Positions 1 through 14,400 of a DNA stretch of 64,000 bases are shown here, piece by piece; the stretch's first letter is position 1; each line of letters opens with the position of its first letter. Below the pieces are notes generated by a model that searched no databases, was not told where the DNA came from, and worked only from the letters and a program-made list of their open reading frames with translations. The stretch covers positions 106,469,929 through 106,533,928 of the forward strand of contig NC_030684.2 of assembly GCF_000004195.4 (NCBI RefSeq), in the 5' to 3' direction. The translations under genes and the position numbers were made by a program. This stretch comes from Xenopus tropicalis. Lineage: Eukaryota; Chordata; Amphibia; Anura; Pipidae.

Positions 1-289
1 TGAAAATGCAGTAAAATGGCTAAAAATGCAATAAAATACCCAAAAATGCACCAAAATCACAGAAAATGTAGTAGAAACACCAAAATAATACACAAAAGGT
101 ATTGCGCAGTGCAGTTAGCGAATACACTATTCGCAATGGCAATAAAACATTTTTTTCAGGCAAGAATAAAAACGATGCAATAAAAAAATTACAAAATTCC
201 ATAAGTGTGTAAGTGTGTGTTTACATTAGGTAAAATGTTTTTTGTGTGCATGTGTGTAAGTGTGAGTGCTATATATATATATATATATC

Positions 290-700
290 AAAAAGAGAAG
301 AAGCCGGCACTCACGTCATAATAGGGTCACAGATGCCTGGGTGCAGTATGCAAAATGGTAAGTACAAAAGATAAAGGATGCCGCACTCACAGGTCTTAGT
401 GAAAAATAAAGAAAAATTTATTATGTCAAAATAACGTTTCGGCTGACTCCACAGCCTTTCTCAAAGTGAACAAGCAATACATCAAACCCACTCATAAACC
501 CAAATTGGCACCAAAATCCAACTGCTGACGTCATAGAGTGTGTAACTAGTGATTCCCCACCCACTGTGTAAACAGCAAAACATGAAAATCTACAAAGAAT
601 ATAATAATCAAAAAGAAAAATGAATTATATATACACAGATAAAGATATAGTAGAAGGAGTACATAAAAAGAAAACAAAAGCGACACCTGCTATAGCTGAA
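290..700 (-). mobile_element. Penelope-like element terminal repeat
   Basis: It has the layout typical of frog Penelope-like terminal repeats: GCCGCACTCAC, a stretch ending AAATTTATTATG, ACGTTTCGGCTGACTC, then CCTTTCTCAAAG. On the minus strand 434-466 reads a stem GGCTG/CAGCC followed by GAAACGTT, which resembles the stem II and 3' core of the hammerhead ribozyme carried by this family. Boundaries are approximate. Confidence 0.5.
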
Positions 701-759
701 CTGCAACTCCCTCTCTCTTATCATATATAGGAGTAAAGCGTTTTATATATGCGCCAAGC

Positions 760-890
760 AAGAAGCACAGTTAGAGCCAACATTAGGAGATATTTATAAG
801 TCCCAACCGGGACAGGATGGGCATGAGTAGGATCCTGTCCCGGTTGGGACTTATAAATATCTCCTAATGTTGGCTCTAACTGTGCTTCTT
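760..890. repeat. 59-bp perfect inverted repeat, 13-bp spacer
   Basis: The left arm 760-818 (starting AAGAAGCACAGTTAGAGCC) is the exact reverse complement of the right arm 832-890 (ending GGCTCTAACTGTGCTTCTT). It lies next to the Penelope-like segment. Confidence 0.95.
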
Positions 891-1238
891 TGTGAAATTC
901 CTTCTTTGTGAAAGCAGCCATTATCTCTCAGGAAGGCTGATCACAAGCTTCTTTTTATTTTTCACAGGGACACATTTTTTTATTTAGAATCCCATAACAA
1001 TACGCCAGAAGGGGACATAACATTGCAGTTCTAGGGGCTTAGTTTTCTTTTCATAAACCGATACCATGAATCCACACTAGCATAGGTATTCCTTTGAACT
1101 AACCACAATATGCTGGAATATTTGAGGGTTTATTGGCCTTTTAATATTGAAATTTACTACTGCAAAAAATGACTAAACTATATTATTTATAAACCTTCCC
1201 AAGATGCCTCATGTGATAAGTGATATTTTCAATTGCAG

Positions 1239-1305
1239 GCTCGTGGCGGCAGAAGGAGGAATGATACCTCACTTGATGAACACGATAAACCCTATGTGTG
1301 TGACA
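1239..1305 (+). CDS. dpf3: dpf3 exon: basic linker and start of C2H2 finger
   Basis: The acceptor TTGCAG ends at 1238 and the donor GTAAGT starts at 1306. The exon enters in phase 0 and leaves one base over. It reads [20 protein letters not shown] followed by Cys-Asp. The RGGRRR stretch is the basic segment before the finger, and DKPY-x-CD is the invariant entry to the DPF C2H2 finger, whose first zinc-binding cysteine is here. The exon is only 67 nt and can be recognised only because it joins in phase to the exon at 3251. Confidence 0.9.
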
Positions 1306-4300
1306 GTAAGTAGATTCTTCTGGTTGATTCCATTTTGTGCCATATGCTCAGTGTGGTTGAACTTGATGGCAGCCAGCACTGTGTTTTGTGCTTTTATGTT
1401 GAGCAAGCTATGCTGCTTCTTTCCAGCTGCATGCTATTGCTAGCCTTTCATCTTGTTTCCAACACTGTGTTTATTTTTATAAGAATAAAAAGAGGAAAAA
1501 AAATATTGTGCAGGTGGTTTAGATGGGGTTTGGCTTCCTTTTTGGCCTTGACTGTCCTGTTTAATTTTGGCACATTTACGTACCTCGGCTTTTCCATTTG
1601 GCTGTAGTTTGCAATTTATTTTATTCTGTTATTTTAGCTTTCATTCTTCTATTGTTATGTAAATACATTCTCTTCTTTCTCTCACTTCTTTTACTTTGTA
1701 GTTCTAATTTCTAGCAGATTGCAAATGTCCATCTCGTGTTCTTTACACTGTAGCTCCCCTCCATATTTGGTTATTCAATATATATAATATACTGTATATA
1801 TATGCTTTTTAACAAGCCTACTTTTTTAAGAGGCATTGACAATTTACTCCTTAATCACAATATAGATATACTTTGATATTGTTATGCATCTGTTTCCTGG
1901 CACACCACAAAAATGTAGAGTTCTTATTGATCCTTCATGCAGAAAACATATAACTTCCGGATCAATCTGTTTATGTCCCAGAAGATAAAACCTTTTGTAT
2001 TCTTATAAAAATTTCCAAAAAAAAAAATGAACAGGACCCAGTGCATCGTAACTCAGATGAAATATAGTTTTTTGCCTTGTTCACTACATAAGTAGGGAAA
2101 TCCAGCCCATGGCTTTCTCAGTGGTAGCTCTTGCACTGCTGCTCCAAATGGCAAGTCTTAGCATTCTTGGCTAAAATTTGCATCCTCTGTGCAAGTGTAG
2201 AGCCACTGGCTGGTGTATTTTTGGGCGAGAATGACCACTTCTTTTGCAGTCCTTTGTTCCCCTCCACGCCAAGGCACTCCCTGTTCTTTAGAAAGGTTCA
2301 CTTTTCATTTTCTTTCTCTCTCTGTTGCAGATAGTTACAAACAAAAGCATAACTCAAAAACAGCCGACAAAGGTACTTCAATGTTATTGCTGCTCTCGTC
2401 CTCCTTCAGCCCCAGCTCACATTGTACACGTGCGTGGCAGGGTATAGCCATTTCTTTGATATTGGCAGTCTCCCTATTTAGGGTTGATTGATTGCTAATT
2501 GCAAGCCTGGAAGAGATTTCATAAATGTTGGCAAGGTGCATGCACTACTTGTGGTTTAACTTGCTGAGGTAATGTACTGTTCTGTCTCCTGTCTTTCAAA
2601 GGGGCTCTCAATTTATTATACAATTGCGGTCTTACTGTGTCAAACTGGTGTTTAGGAATCCATATTGTTACTGACAGTGACCAAGCTTCATTGTTTTCAA
2701 CATTCTCTGTCACCGGACAAGAAAAGACCCCTGAGATCTAAACACTGACCATTCATATACAGAATACTTGTTTCTAAGAGGTTTTTTCAACATTTTAATT
2801 TTTTAGAGGGACTATTAGAAACCTATATACACTAACTATATTTTCTTGTTATAAATATTAATGTATTCATTTGCATTCATAGTAGCGTAAACCTAACCGA
2901 AACAAGTAACAACATGGAAGAGAAGCCTTTTTAAACTGGTGCTTACTATAAAACAGATTTACACAATTAATACTGACTATTCATTTGAAAAGAACACTTT
3001 TGCATGTCAAGTTAGCCAGACAATAGCCACAATCCACAACTTTCATTTTGTCAAAAAGCCTGTTTGTTAGGATACAGTGCATCGGCAAAATATTTCTCCA
3101 TTTTGATTATCTACTAACTTGTGAGAGAATTTAGATGTATTTAAGCATAAATGTAATCTGATTACATTACAGGATCCAGTAATATATAAAGGAATTATAT
3201 TTGCGTATGGCTATTATATTATTGATATGTGTTGTGATGTCTCTTTTCAGTTTGTGGGAAACGTTACAAGAACAGGCCTGGCCTCAGCTACCACTATGCC
3301 CACACTCATCTAGCTGATGAAGAAGGGACAGATTGCAGAGACCAAGATACACGTTCCCCAAGTTCTCCCTCTGCTATTAGAAATGAAAACCAGAAACGTA
3401 AGTTTTTATTGGAGACCCCAAAAACGGAAAAAAGAAAACTTTCTTGTTCTTTCTTTTCTAGATATTTTACCAATTTAGTTTTGTGACTAAATGTCTGGTT
3501 ATAATGCTTTATTAAGGGTTTGTAGAGCGATGCGAGTAGCAACTGGTTGTGTGCACCATTCTGGGTCACGTTTTGCTGCATGATTTATATACTATATCCA
3601 ATATTACTAGAAGGTTATGGACCTCAGACTTCATTGCAGACATTTACCATTGGCGCCATGACCTTATGGCTCCAGGGGAGTACTCCTCTCTCTGTTCCTT
3701 TTCCTTAGGACACTAATACATAAGCCAGACCCTGAGATATCTATATTCAAGCACACTAGTGTAATGAATAGGGAGAAGGGAGAAGGAGGGAGAAGAGCAA
3801 GCTGGGCCACTAGCAATGCCTCACTAGTAAACAAAGGAATTTATTCACCAGGTTTCTAGTAAAAAGGGAAGTCACTCCATTTATTTTGTTGGAAGTCCGG
3901 GCAAGGACAATGTTTTGGCATGGTGTATCAACCTACTTTCACCATACTTATTGAAGATAAGGTTATACACTACTACAGAGCAAAGTATTTGTTTGCTCCT
4001 CCACCAGGATAACTGGGGCAATACTTTTTTTTAACTACCTGGTAAATGAAATTGCATAGTTAATATCCGTATAGAATTTGGCTCCTATTACACTTACCAA
4101 TACTTTCATTTCTTAATAATAGCAATAATTAACTTTAATTTGTTGATGCTGCTTGCCCTAGAGTGACCAGATTGTATCCATATAACCATAAGCTGTCTGC
4201 CCTCACCAGTGGTTATAGTGATGAGGAATCTCCAAATGGCTGTCTTTCTAATATAATACCTTCTTTTTCCATGGTTTTGGGATTCTGTGTGTGAGTGTGT

Positions 4301-5401
4301 GTGTGTGTGTGTGTGTGGCCACTGCATCTGAAGAAGTGCTAAGCTGTGACCAACTAACTGCTGCATATCTGAAATACCCAGCAATTGTGTCTAATAGTTC
4401 ATAGAAAAAGGGCACTCAAAAGTTCTGTTAATACCGTTGTTTACTGCCTTCAGGTCAAAATTAAGACTCCATTTAAAACTAATGAGATGGAGAATTATTT
4501 GTTAGTTTCATTTAACTATAGAGAAAGCAAAACCTGATGTTCCAGCCGGGCCCAGGAGTGAAGTGGGACCAGTGAGAGCCAAATTAACCAGCAATTGCAA
4601 TAAATTGTGGTAGATTATTTACAAATTATAAGTATTTTAGGGCCCAAAATTACATTTGCTGTAGGACACAGTGACATCTAGATACACCAACTGCATGTTT
4701 TTTGATAAAGCCAATCTTTTAACAGTGCTCTCAACAAAACAAATTCTAAGTCAGCTCATGAACTCCTAAAAATACTGGTGCACGCTCCGCTGTGGCCACA
4801 ATCCACTGGACAAAGTAATTCAGCCAAGGACAGCATCTCACCAGAAATTAAAAAGCCTTTATTATTCAGATCAAAAGACACAGTGATGTTTCAATCCATT
4901 TCCTGGTTCTTTTTCAAGCTCTCTTTCTCATAATTAGCATATACAGATATGAAAGTGGGATAACATGGGGCTTTTGATATAAATAAGGATTTTAGAAGAG
5001 TTTTTTGAAATATACACATTATAGGCAGAAAACGCAGACACACACATCTTTCGACTACAACAGATATCTAGATGGTACTATTCATTGCTTTAATGCATGT
5101 TTTCTCTGATTAAACAGTTCCAAAAGGCCATAATCCTTGAATTAGTTTATGACTAAGTCAATTAATATAACTGTGGGTGACTAAGATATTTACACAACCT
5201 TACTAATTATCTGCTATATTTATCTCCCTCTGTAGCTATATTATTCATTTCCTGGAGTCTTTAGCTAGGGGCAGAAGTAAGAAGTTGCGAGCTTGAAGTA
5301 ATCAATAAGTAGAATCTACCCAAGGGTTTGTTTACTGGAGATTTTTGGCTGCGCCTGCAAATCTCCGTTATCTCCGTAATCTGGCGTTATTTTTATTTAT
5401 A

Positions 5402-5448
<47 letters not shown>

Positions 5449-8400
5449 CAAGATGTATATAAGACACACTGATAAACAAGAGGCTTTTCCTTGCAATTTT
5501 TACGTTTTTTTTTGGCAAATGTAATTAAGTCTGATACTAGATTAATGGTGGATTGATTAATTGAAAATCAACTTGTTTTGTCAGTGTATTTGAAATAGAA
5601 CACCCAATATGTGACTACTTAAGAACTACCCCAAATGGAAATTTCCTGTCTCTCAATACAACTGAGGTGGGAAAATTGATAAATGCTAAACTAATTACCC
5701 CATTATGTTTGGTCACAGTCCGCTGCTACATTGATGAAAAGGTGGGGTTTCTAAAGTGTGGGGTTTGTTGTAATAGGAATAAAAGTACTTTGAATTTATT
5801 ACCATATGTAGAACAATATGGACAGACCTAGTTGTGGAAGGTCAAGGAAAAAGGGTTAAGTCTCCACCCTAGTAGAGAACGTTTCATTCCTTTCTCATGT
5901 GTATCAAAGAGCTTAAAGAGATACTGACACCTCAAATAAAACTGTTTTTAATTTCTAAATCATAACAATGTTTTGCATGAACTTTATAATGCTATAAAAA
6001 TACTTCTTGATGCTTTTACATTCCCTATCTGATTCCCCATGTTCCCCTATGAGGGGGCTGCCATATTTGTGCAGCAGGAGGCCGTTAGCATTAGAAGCTA
6101 TAACTGACAAGTTGGAAAGGGACAGTCAGGTTTAGGAACTTCAAGTAACAATTACTTAGAAAAGCAGCCCTATCAGGGAAAAATTATCAACATGACCTAT
6201 AGGGAACTTAAATGTACATTAAAATTTCAAAAAGTATTTCTATCACGTCAATATCACTTTAAGCTTTCAGTGCTCAGTAGCAGCAACAAACATAACACCT
6301 CCTGTAATTTTGTTTATGCTATTGTGGCAGGGATACAGCATTGTATTTCAAAGGCTAATTCATTCTTGATATACTTTTACTTTTGTATCATGTACCTTTC
6401 CTAGCTGAAAGGCTTTCTTTTGTTCAGCTTGTTTGGTAACAGACATAGGCAAGCTGGGTTATGAACAATATGACTGATAACTGACTGGTTTGTTGAAAAG
6501 TGGGCTAGTTACTTTCTCCTTGAACAGTGAGCACTAAGGTACAGGTATGGGATCCCTTATCCTGAAACCCATTATCCAGAAAGTTCCGAAATACGGAAAG
6601 ACCGTCTCCCACAGACTCCAGTATAAGCAAATAATTCTTTAAAAGTGATTTCCTTTTTCTCTGTAATAATAAAACAGTACCTTGTACTTGATCCCAACTA
6701 AGATATAATTAATCCTTATTGGAGGTAAAACAATCCTATTGGGGTTATTCAATATTTAGATGATTTTTAGCAGACTTAAGTTATGGAGATCCAAATTACA
6801 GAAAGATCCCTTATCCAGAAAAACCCTGGTCCCGAGCATTCTGGATAACAGGTCCCATACCTGTATATGTTTGGTATTATTTTTCCAAGTTCAGCAATTT
6901 TTAGGGTCTCATTTTCCTGTACTAGGTATGGGTTAGGCATGGGTTAGGCACCCCAGGGCAGACAAAAGGACACTGAAGGTACATAAGTATGGCAACTAGC
7001 TGCTCATATGTATAGACTTGTTGATGTTTCAAATATTTGAAGGGGTCATACAGATTCTTTTAAAATCACCCTCAACATGTAGGACAAGATACATAATTTA
7101 TTCCTGTCAGGATGCAGAACCTTACAACAAAAAAATCAATAATAACTCACATACAAATAATATTTGATGAATATTAGCTCATAACAGCATAAAGGCTTGC
7201 AATAGTTTGTGCATAGGCATTTTTCTGGCCAGTGTTAGAAAGAAGGGAGACACTGCCAATGTAGGAAATGTTGATATCCTAGATGTATACTAGGAATATA
7301 TTCTAATTGTTAAAAGACACACAGGCTTTGGAAAAAAGAGGATCCAGGAAAAACAAAATAAGTCAATTGCAGACATCATTAGTGAGCTCAGATACTTACA
7401 TGTTATTTGCCTTCATTTTTCCCAAAATTGATCATTGAAGGATCATATGCGCTGCGGAATATGTTGGCGCTTTATAAATAAATGTTAATAATAATAATAA
7501 TAATAATATGTAAATATGCCTCCCTGCCCTATTTATGTACTGATCCCGTTCTCTAATTATTTCTTGCCTACATTTTTAGTGAATAGGCCTCTAGCTCAGC
7601 TTTGGCTTCAGGCCTTGCACTTGTCACAAATATATTCTTGCATAAGTTTAATTTTCAAATGGTTTTCAATCACTGTAGCTACTTTTTATTCCATGCATTG
7701 TATAGTCTTGTGCTATCTGAATTTTAGCAGCAGATTTAGAATGGATGCCTGGAACGGTTTACACGACAGACAAAATAATGACAGGTGGCAGAAACCGCGG
7801 GTGCTGGTTGCCATGACAGCATGCCAGACTAGTAGAAGCTGGGGGCCTATCATTCCAAGTTGAAAATCAGCATGATTCCTCCAAGGCACAAATTGGACAC
7901 GACTCAGTCCATAGGACGCCTTGCTGGAAATGCATATTACAATGAGACATCACTTAGGGCTTATTTTTGTCACGCTACAAAAATCTGCATTCCAAAAACC
8001 TGCTCTGAACTCTAATGGCACAAGTACATCCAGTGAGCAACACCAGTTGGGGCTTCTCAGCTTGAGCGCAGCATTCGGCACTAAATGTTTGTCAGACGTT
8101 TTCAAGAAAAATTTCAAGTTTTTAAAGAGGTGTAATTACTGGTTCCGAAAATAACCGCCTGCAGCATTCACCTATTGGTACATGTCCTTTTATTCTGAGT
8201 TTATGGCGAATAAAGAAACGCACAAAGCTTTTCACTGCTGGCACAGATAATTTAGCGGATCCCTTTGCACCAAGAGAAAATGGGCTTTGCTTGTGAGACA
8301 CCCAGGTCTTGACATGTTAAAAGTCGCATTAAGCAGTACAGGAAAACACATCTAATATTACAAAAAGCAATTATATTTAAGACATACCTCATATAAAAAT

Positions 8401-11400
8401 AAGCAGAGATTAAAATAACGAAGGTTACAATTTCACTATGCCTTTCCATTGTTTCCGGAGCATGAGACAAAATCAATTCTAAGGGATTCAATCATTTTGA
8501 AAGCCCATGCTGGCTGCTAATTATCCTTATCAAAGCAATTAGTATGGACCATCTTGTTTAACATGCAACAAATTAAAAAAAATAATATCTATGCATTACT
8601 TTATCCATATGACTTTGTTCTACAATTGTGCCTAAAAATCCCACATTCTGAGTGTTTTTATAGCATATACAGATGAAGTTCTGTTGGCCATCAGTTTAGA
8701 TTGATCACAACAACCTGTAAATAGTGCCCTTGGTCATATAACTTCAAAATGCCATATCATTTTGTAATGGGCTTTAGAAACTGGGGGTATAATTGCAATC
8801 CTCACAGCTAGTATGCCATATGTAGTATTGTGCTACTCCTCTGTTTAGCACAGTATAGTTCAGAGCAAGCCTTTGACTTATGCTTGGGGTGTGGGAGCTG
8901 TGCCCACAGAGCAGCTTTAGCTACGGGATGGCAATACCACCTACAACCTGGGAGAAGTAGGTCTCCTCTAACAAAAAGGGTTCCCCTGTAGAAAAAAGAC
9001 CATCCTAGAGAAGCTTCTTAAACTATCAGTCTAGTGCAGCGGTTCTCAATCTGGGGGACGAACGACCCATTCACAGGGGTTGCCCAAGACCATCGGAAAA
9101 AACATATTTCCGAAGGTCTTAGGAATAATTTATGGTTGGGGGTCACAACAACATTTGGAACTGTATTAAAGGGTCGCGGCATTAGGAAGGTTGAGAACCT
9201 TCAGGAAGGTAGAGCAACCAGCCTCCAATACATCTTATGAACATTAAAGGCATCACTGCATTTGTGTTATGACTCCTGTAGGATGGAAACTTTTTTTTCT
9301 AGACACAGAAAGTAGATGCAAACCTACAGTTTAAAACTTGAAGGACTCGTTACTAGGGACACTAAGAACTACTGTTATTTTTACAGAGGGATCAATCTCC
9401 TCTGTTTTCTAATTGCAACAGTAGCAGCTGGATGATATAGTGGCACTAATGGAAAATTGAAAACAAAATTGCTTTGTGCCACTTGTCAGTACAACTAATC
9501 ATAGATCTCAAGGCCATGTCTGAGTTCCCCAGCTACCCACACATGGTACTGTCTGGATGTCGATCCATTGTTCTACAGAAACACATAGCACTAAGAGCCA
9601 ATATTTACATTTACTATTTCTCTAAAATGTCTACACCAGTTGGGTGACTAGTAATAGCCCACTTTTCACAGTAAAAAGGTGAGAACCCAACATACAAGGG
9701 CTTGTTTAATATGAAAAATAATGCAATGGATGGATTGTTAATACAAAAATATTTCATGTTTTAAGTCTAGGTGTGTTAGAGAAATGTATTATTCAACAAT
9801 TGTAGCTTAGTATTAGTGACCCACTAAACCAGTTGCAATTACAAGACCTAGTAACAAGAGGCATCATCCAATTTATGCTTAGACTAAGCAGTTTATAGCA
9901 TACATAGAAAACTGAATGGCATCAGTGTCAATTTTTTTGTGTTTCTGAATATACTCTCCACCCATGTAGGTGTGGGTAACCAATGAAATGCAACGTACGG
10001 ATATAGTGTTCTACATACTGAGTGTACAACTTTGATATTGGATTTGTTTTGGGCACAGCCGAGGCAGAGATTTGCTTGGTTTCTAAGTTAGAGAGCACAG
10101 AGGGAGATATTGTGCTATCCTTCAGCAAGTGAATGCTACAAGTTTTAATTAAAAGACAACTACATTTCTTGAGGGTGACTTTTTTTTGCATGATTTTTGG
10201 TAGGAGGTTCCTGAACATCTAAGCTCCACTTACTAAAGAGCACATTTAAGTCAGGTTGGTATGTAGCAACACATCTTACACACTCCCTAATGAGCTGTAC
10301 ATTTTCTGTCTTACGTTAATATTTCAGTTGCTTTAATTATAACTTTAAACTGCTTGTTTATGAGCTGAGCTAGGTGGGACTAATGATATGTCACTGAAAG
10401 CTTATTAGTTCAGTATTCATGCTGAGATTTCTATATAGCAGTATTTTGATTTGCTGCATTCTCACATTGTTTCCTTAAAATTAACTTTTGTATTATGCAG
10501 ACCACAAGGTATCCTAAAGCAAAATGGTTCTTTTTAACTTTCCCCTCTCTGTAACCTATAATATTAAATATTCTCAGTGTTAATGAGAATTATAATGTTA
10601 ATTATAATTTTTCACCTACTTTGCCCATGTCTGGATGGTAGAATCAATGCAACCTTAGTAGTAACTAGCTTCCCAATAACAGCTTATAAGTAAGGTGCAA
10701 AACAAAAAGAAAATTAAAAAACAAAAAATATAGCGGGCATTTATAACTAGTAATACTGGCACAGTACTCACTAATACTACATATTATCAATTATACAGCA
10801 ACAACATGCATATTTGACCTGTACTGTATGCTAGAGAGAATACATTCTCATCTATAACAGTAAATTTGTCTAAATCACAAATGATTCCAAGTAGCTGGCT
10901 TTGTTCTAATTCTCTGAAATAGTTTTATAATATATCTGCTATAACTGTATAGGTATGTATCAAGCTCCATTTACCAGGGCAGCTTTAGGGTACCATTGGG
11001 CCCAGGGCAAAGATCTCATGGTGGGCCCCCACTGCCTAAGAGAATTTGTGATAGCCTGAATCGTGGGAACTGGTAATAAGGCAGGGGAAGAAGACAAGGC
11101 CTGTGCTTACTGATGCCCAGGTATGTAGCCCTGGACCAAATGTTATTAAAAAGATCCCTTAAGAACATACAATCCAACAGAAAGATACAAATGAAGAAAA
11201 TAAATGTTTATTAAAATGTGTCTGCCATCTCCGAGAGATTGTTCTGTTAAACATCGTACCAGAATATTCCAATGGTGGTCCATCGGTCCTGCTGGGCCCT
11301 GTGCAAATGCCCCTTTTCCCCATTTATTAAAATGGCCCTGCCCTTTCCCCACCCATATATCAGTCTGGTCCTGAACAGAATATAAGATTTTGCACATTTT

Positions 11401-14400
11401 AATAGTAGAATTCGGATTGCGTAGGCAAACCTATCTACCCAACCAAAAGCTCATTCACAGAGCTTTAACTGGAGCATCAGGTGAAATGAGAGCAGAGTTT
11501 ACTTACCCTCACAACCAGATTCAATACCCAAAGAACAAAAAATAGTTGAAAGGATAATGAAGACCAACCGAATAGTTGCTTATCTGCATTTATAACATCG
11601 TTAAGTATAAGATAATGGTAATGTCTATGGATCTGTAACATGATGCTGCACTACTGCCCCCATTATTTAAAAAGGCTGCAGGAGACAGTAGATGCTTGGA
11701 ATTGATGAGTGGCTGCGCGGTGCAGATACATGATTTATATTGTTGTCTATGTCATAGATGTGAAACCTTCACCTGTTAAAGCTGCTTCTAAAATACAGCT
11801 TCTGCATTTATCTTCATGCCAGCCGATACCCATAGATGGATGAATATGAAAAGCCACAGCTGCAGATCAGTTATCTAAATTTCTAACTAGGTCGTGGAAC
11901 GGCCTTGGTGACCCATTTGTAAACTATAACTCCCAGAATGCCTGTAAAACAGTGGATGTTGTTAAATGCTGGGAATTATATTTCAGCAACACATCCATGA
12001 TCTCTGGAAAGTAGGAATATTGGTAATATTTCTTCATTGGTCACATTTCTTCAGTTCAACAAATGGATCAGTTTTGGTTGTAGCTCTAGAGAGTAAGAGA
12101 ATACACTCAAGACATTGATCTTACATGCAGCATTTCTCTTCTATTTCTGAAGTGGCAATAGGTAAATATTTCTGAAGTGGCAATAGGTAAATATTTTCCA
12201 ACTGTGCTCTCTACAATAGAAAAGCCAAATTTCTGGTTCAATAACCGATACCAGGAGATGCTTTTTGCCGCCCCCGGTAACTACTGGGGTGCTGCTGAGT
12301 TTCGCCTCATGGCAGCAGTGCCCCTCTTAGCGCCCATTCATTTATGATTTCATCTGCAAAGTGTAACAGTGCCCTGTGTCCAAAGCTTTCCTTGGCTTTA
12401 GTTAGGAACAACTTGTGAGCTAAGCATCAACTAATGACGAGAGTGTTCTTGGTTTATTCAATAAGCAGCTCTATAAAAAATTCATATTTCATCAGTAAAA
12501 GGTCCCCTTAAAAGAAAGGATCACAAATTGTTCACATTTCGCCTGTGCCAGATTTTGAAAACATGGGGCTAAAAAATTGTTCATTTGGCCCAGATATAAT
12601 GAGTCTGCATTTATACTGTGTGTATCTACTGTTACACATTATGCACTCAATTATTTAACATCCCCATAGGCATGTAGTGGTTATGGCTAAATAATATATG
12701 CCCCTATATTAGTTCCCTGTAGAGAGTATAGGACTGAACTTACTTTCCAGTGTTTCTCTGAAGTAATGGTAGAACTAATGTGCCAGGTGACTACCAGTGA
12801 AAGGACAAAAGTTGGATTCTCTGAATAAGGCAGTGGTCCCAGTACAGGCAAAGTTAGGGAAGCACTAGCTTCCAAAGTGTAAATGTTCTAGGGCAGTTTT
12901 CCTCAGGTGAGCTGAATTAAGTCTGGATTGGTTTGCAACTAGTTATGCACCTCATTTAGTTACTGCCTCAGTCATGTACCTAATTTAATTATTATTTCTT
13001 TTGTACAGTGATATTTACTGTACAAAAGTGATTAGGCATCCCCAAGTGACTTAAATCGCCTACCTTTTACCCCAGGCTGGTGCCCCTGTTCGGAGAGAAC
13101 AGCACCAGCCCGGGGTACCTGTAGCGAGCGCTTCCTCCTTCCTGTATCGCTCGCACGCGCATGCGCAGTAGAGTGAAAAAGCCGAACATTTTGGCACCCC
13201 CAAGTGACTTAGCCTTTCCTTGTCCTTTAAAGAACTATGGAATTAGCACCACTGTGAATAGTGGACACAAGCTGCCTGTATAGGGGGTGGCTCATTTTTT
13301 GCTGTGGGGTTTTGCATGTAGCTCATATTCTGACAGATTAATCCATAAGGAGCATCTGGTGATGAAAATTGTGTTTACATTCTCTTTAAAAAAAAACAAC
13401 CACTAAACATTCAAGAAGTGAATAGAAGCAAAAGCTTGTAGTGCCTGTAGGTAGATAAGCTTTTTGCAATAATTACATTAACTATTTTTAAAATGTAAAT
13501 GTTTTGCCTTGTAATTATTTTGGATATAGGACAGAAGATATTGCAAAGTATAACATTTTCTTATTCTTCTTTAGCTCGCAAAGGAACAGATGGTGCTATA
13601 CTTTCCAATAACTACTGTGATTTCTGTCTCGGAGACTCAAGCATTAACAAAAAAAGCGGACAACCAGAGGAGCTTGTGTCCTGTGCAGACTGTGGGCGCT
13701 CTGGTAGGTCATTCCTCTTTCTGCTCCTTAAAAGAACCGCAGTTCTCTTGTTGCTTGACTTTGTGCTTGGTTTTACATCCTATGGATAACATTGCATGAT
13801 ATGGGTGAGATTGCTTTCTGTTAACTGCACTGAAACTTTAGTTCAGCTCATACCATATTTCAGGCTGTACTGGATATCATTACAAGCAAGGAGCGCTATT
13901 CTATGACATAACATTAATGGTCTAACTATTTGCAAGAGGCAGATGTAGGTTTTGCTCTACACAAACTTTCCTTGTCAAGAAGCAAATGTGCTATTGCCAA
14001 GTTATATACTGCCCACCACCTTCTAGAGAAGATCTTTGGGCAAGTACAGTAGTACTAAGAAAATACAATAGTTCTGAGACTAATATGAGACCTATTTTCA
14101 GTATTTGAACAGTATTTGCATGCATGCACAGTACATATTCACATTTTCTCTCATCCTGAATAAGAACTTAATTTCAATTTGCCACTTTAATAAATGCATG
14201 GATATTGCCATAAGAAGGTAAGTACACTGCTTTTCGCAGTGCTTGCAGTGAAGACCTTAGAAAACCTGAATCATATTATTTGTGTTCCATGGACTACTGC
14301 ATTTCATTTTACAAAGATTTGGTTTCCGGTGAAGAATGCCTATGTACTTATCAGTGCAGTTCTGAGCATGATCATAGTTGTAATTGTGACCTCTCTCATA

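Larger units (their letters stand above)
1..1238. other. dpf3 intron (5' edge of window), Penelope-like debris
   Basis: No exon is seen. Positions 1-70 are an imperfect tandem array of a unit resembling CAAAAATGCAATAAAAT. Positions about 290-700 look like a Penelope-like terminal repeat, and 760-890 is a long hairpin. Both are listed separately. The remainder is unremarkable A/T-rich DNA. Confidence 0.5.
3398..13574. other. dpf3 10.2-kb intron
   Basis: Recognised contents: TG repeat at 4287-4317, AT repeat at 5406-5447, TTAA MITE 5913-6262, TA-flanked MITE 6540-6865, L2 tail 7448-7508, SPIN element 9037-9204, a hAT-like remnant near 10975-11390, and a GC-rich TTAA MITE 13033-13230. A short tandem duplication of about 26 bp lies at 12145-12195. 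I see nothing in 3600-4280, 7510-9030 or 9210-10970. Confidence 0.5.

Noticed and set aside
7516..7863. 115-codon frame in the 10-kb intron
   Set aside because: No recognisable motif, no acceptor or donor in phase, and the composition is unremarkable.
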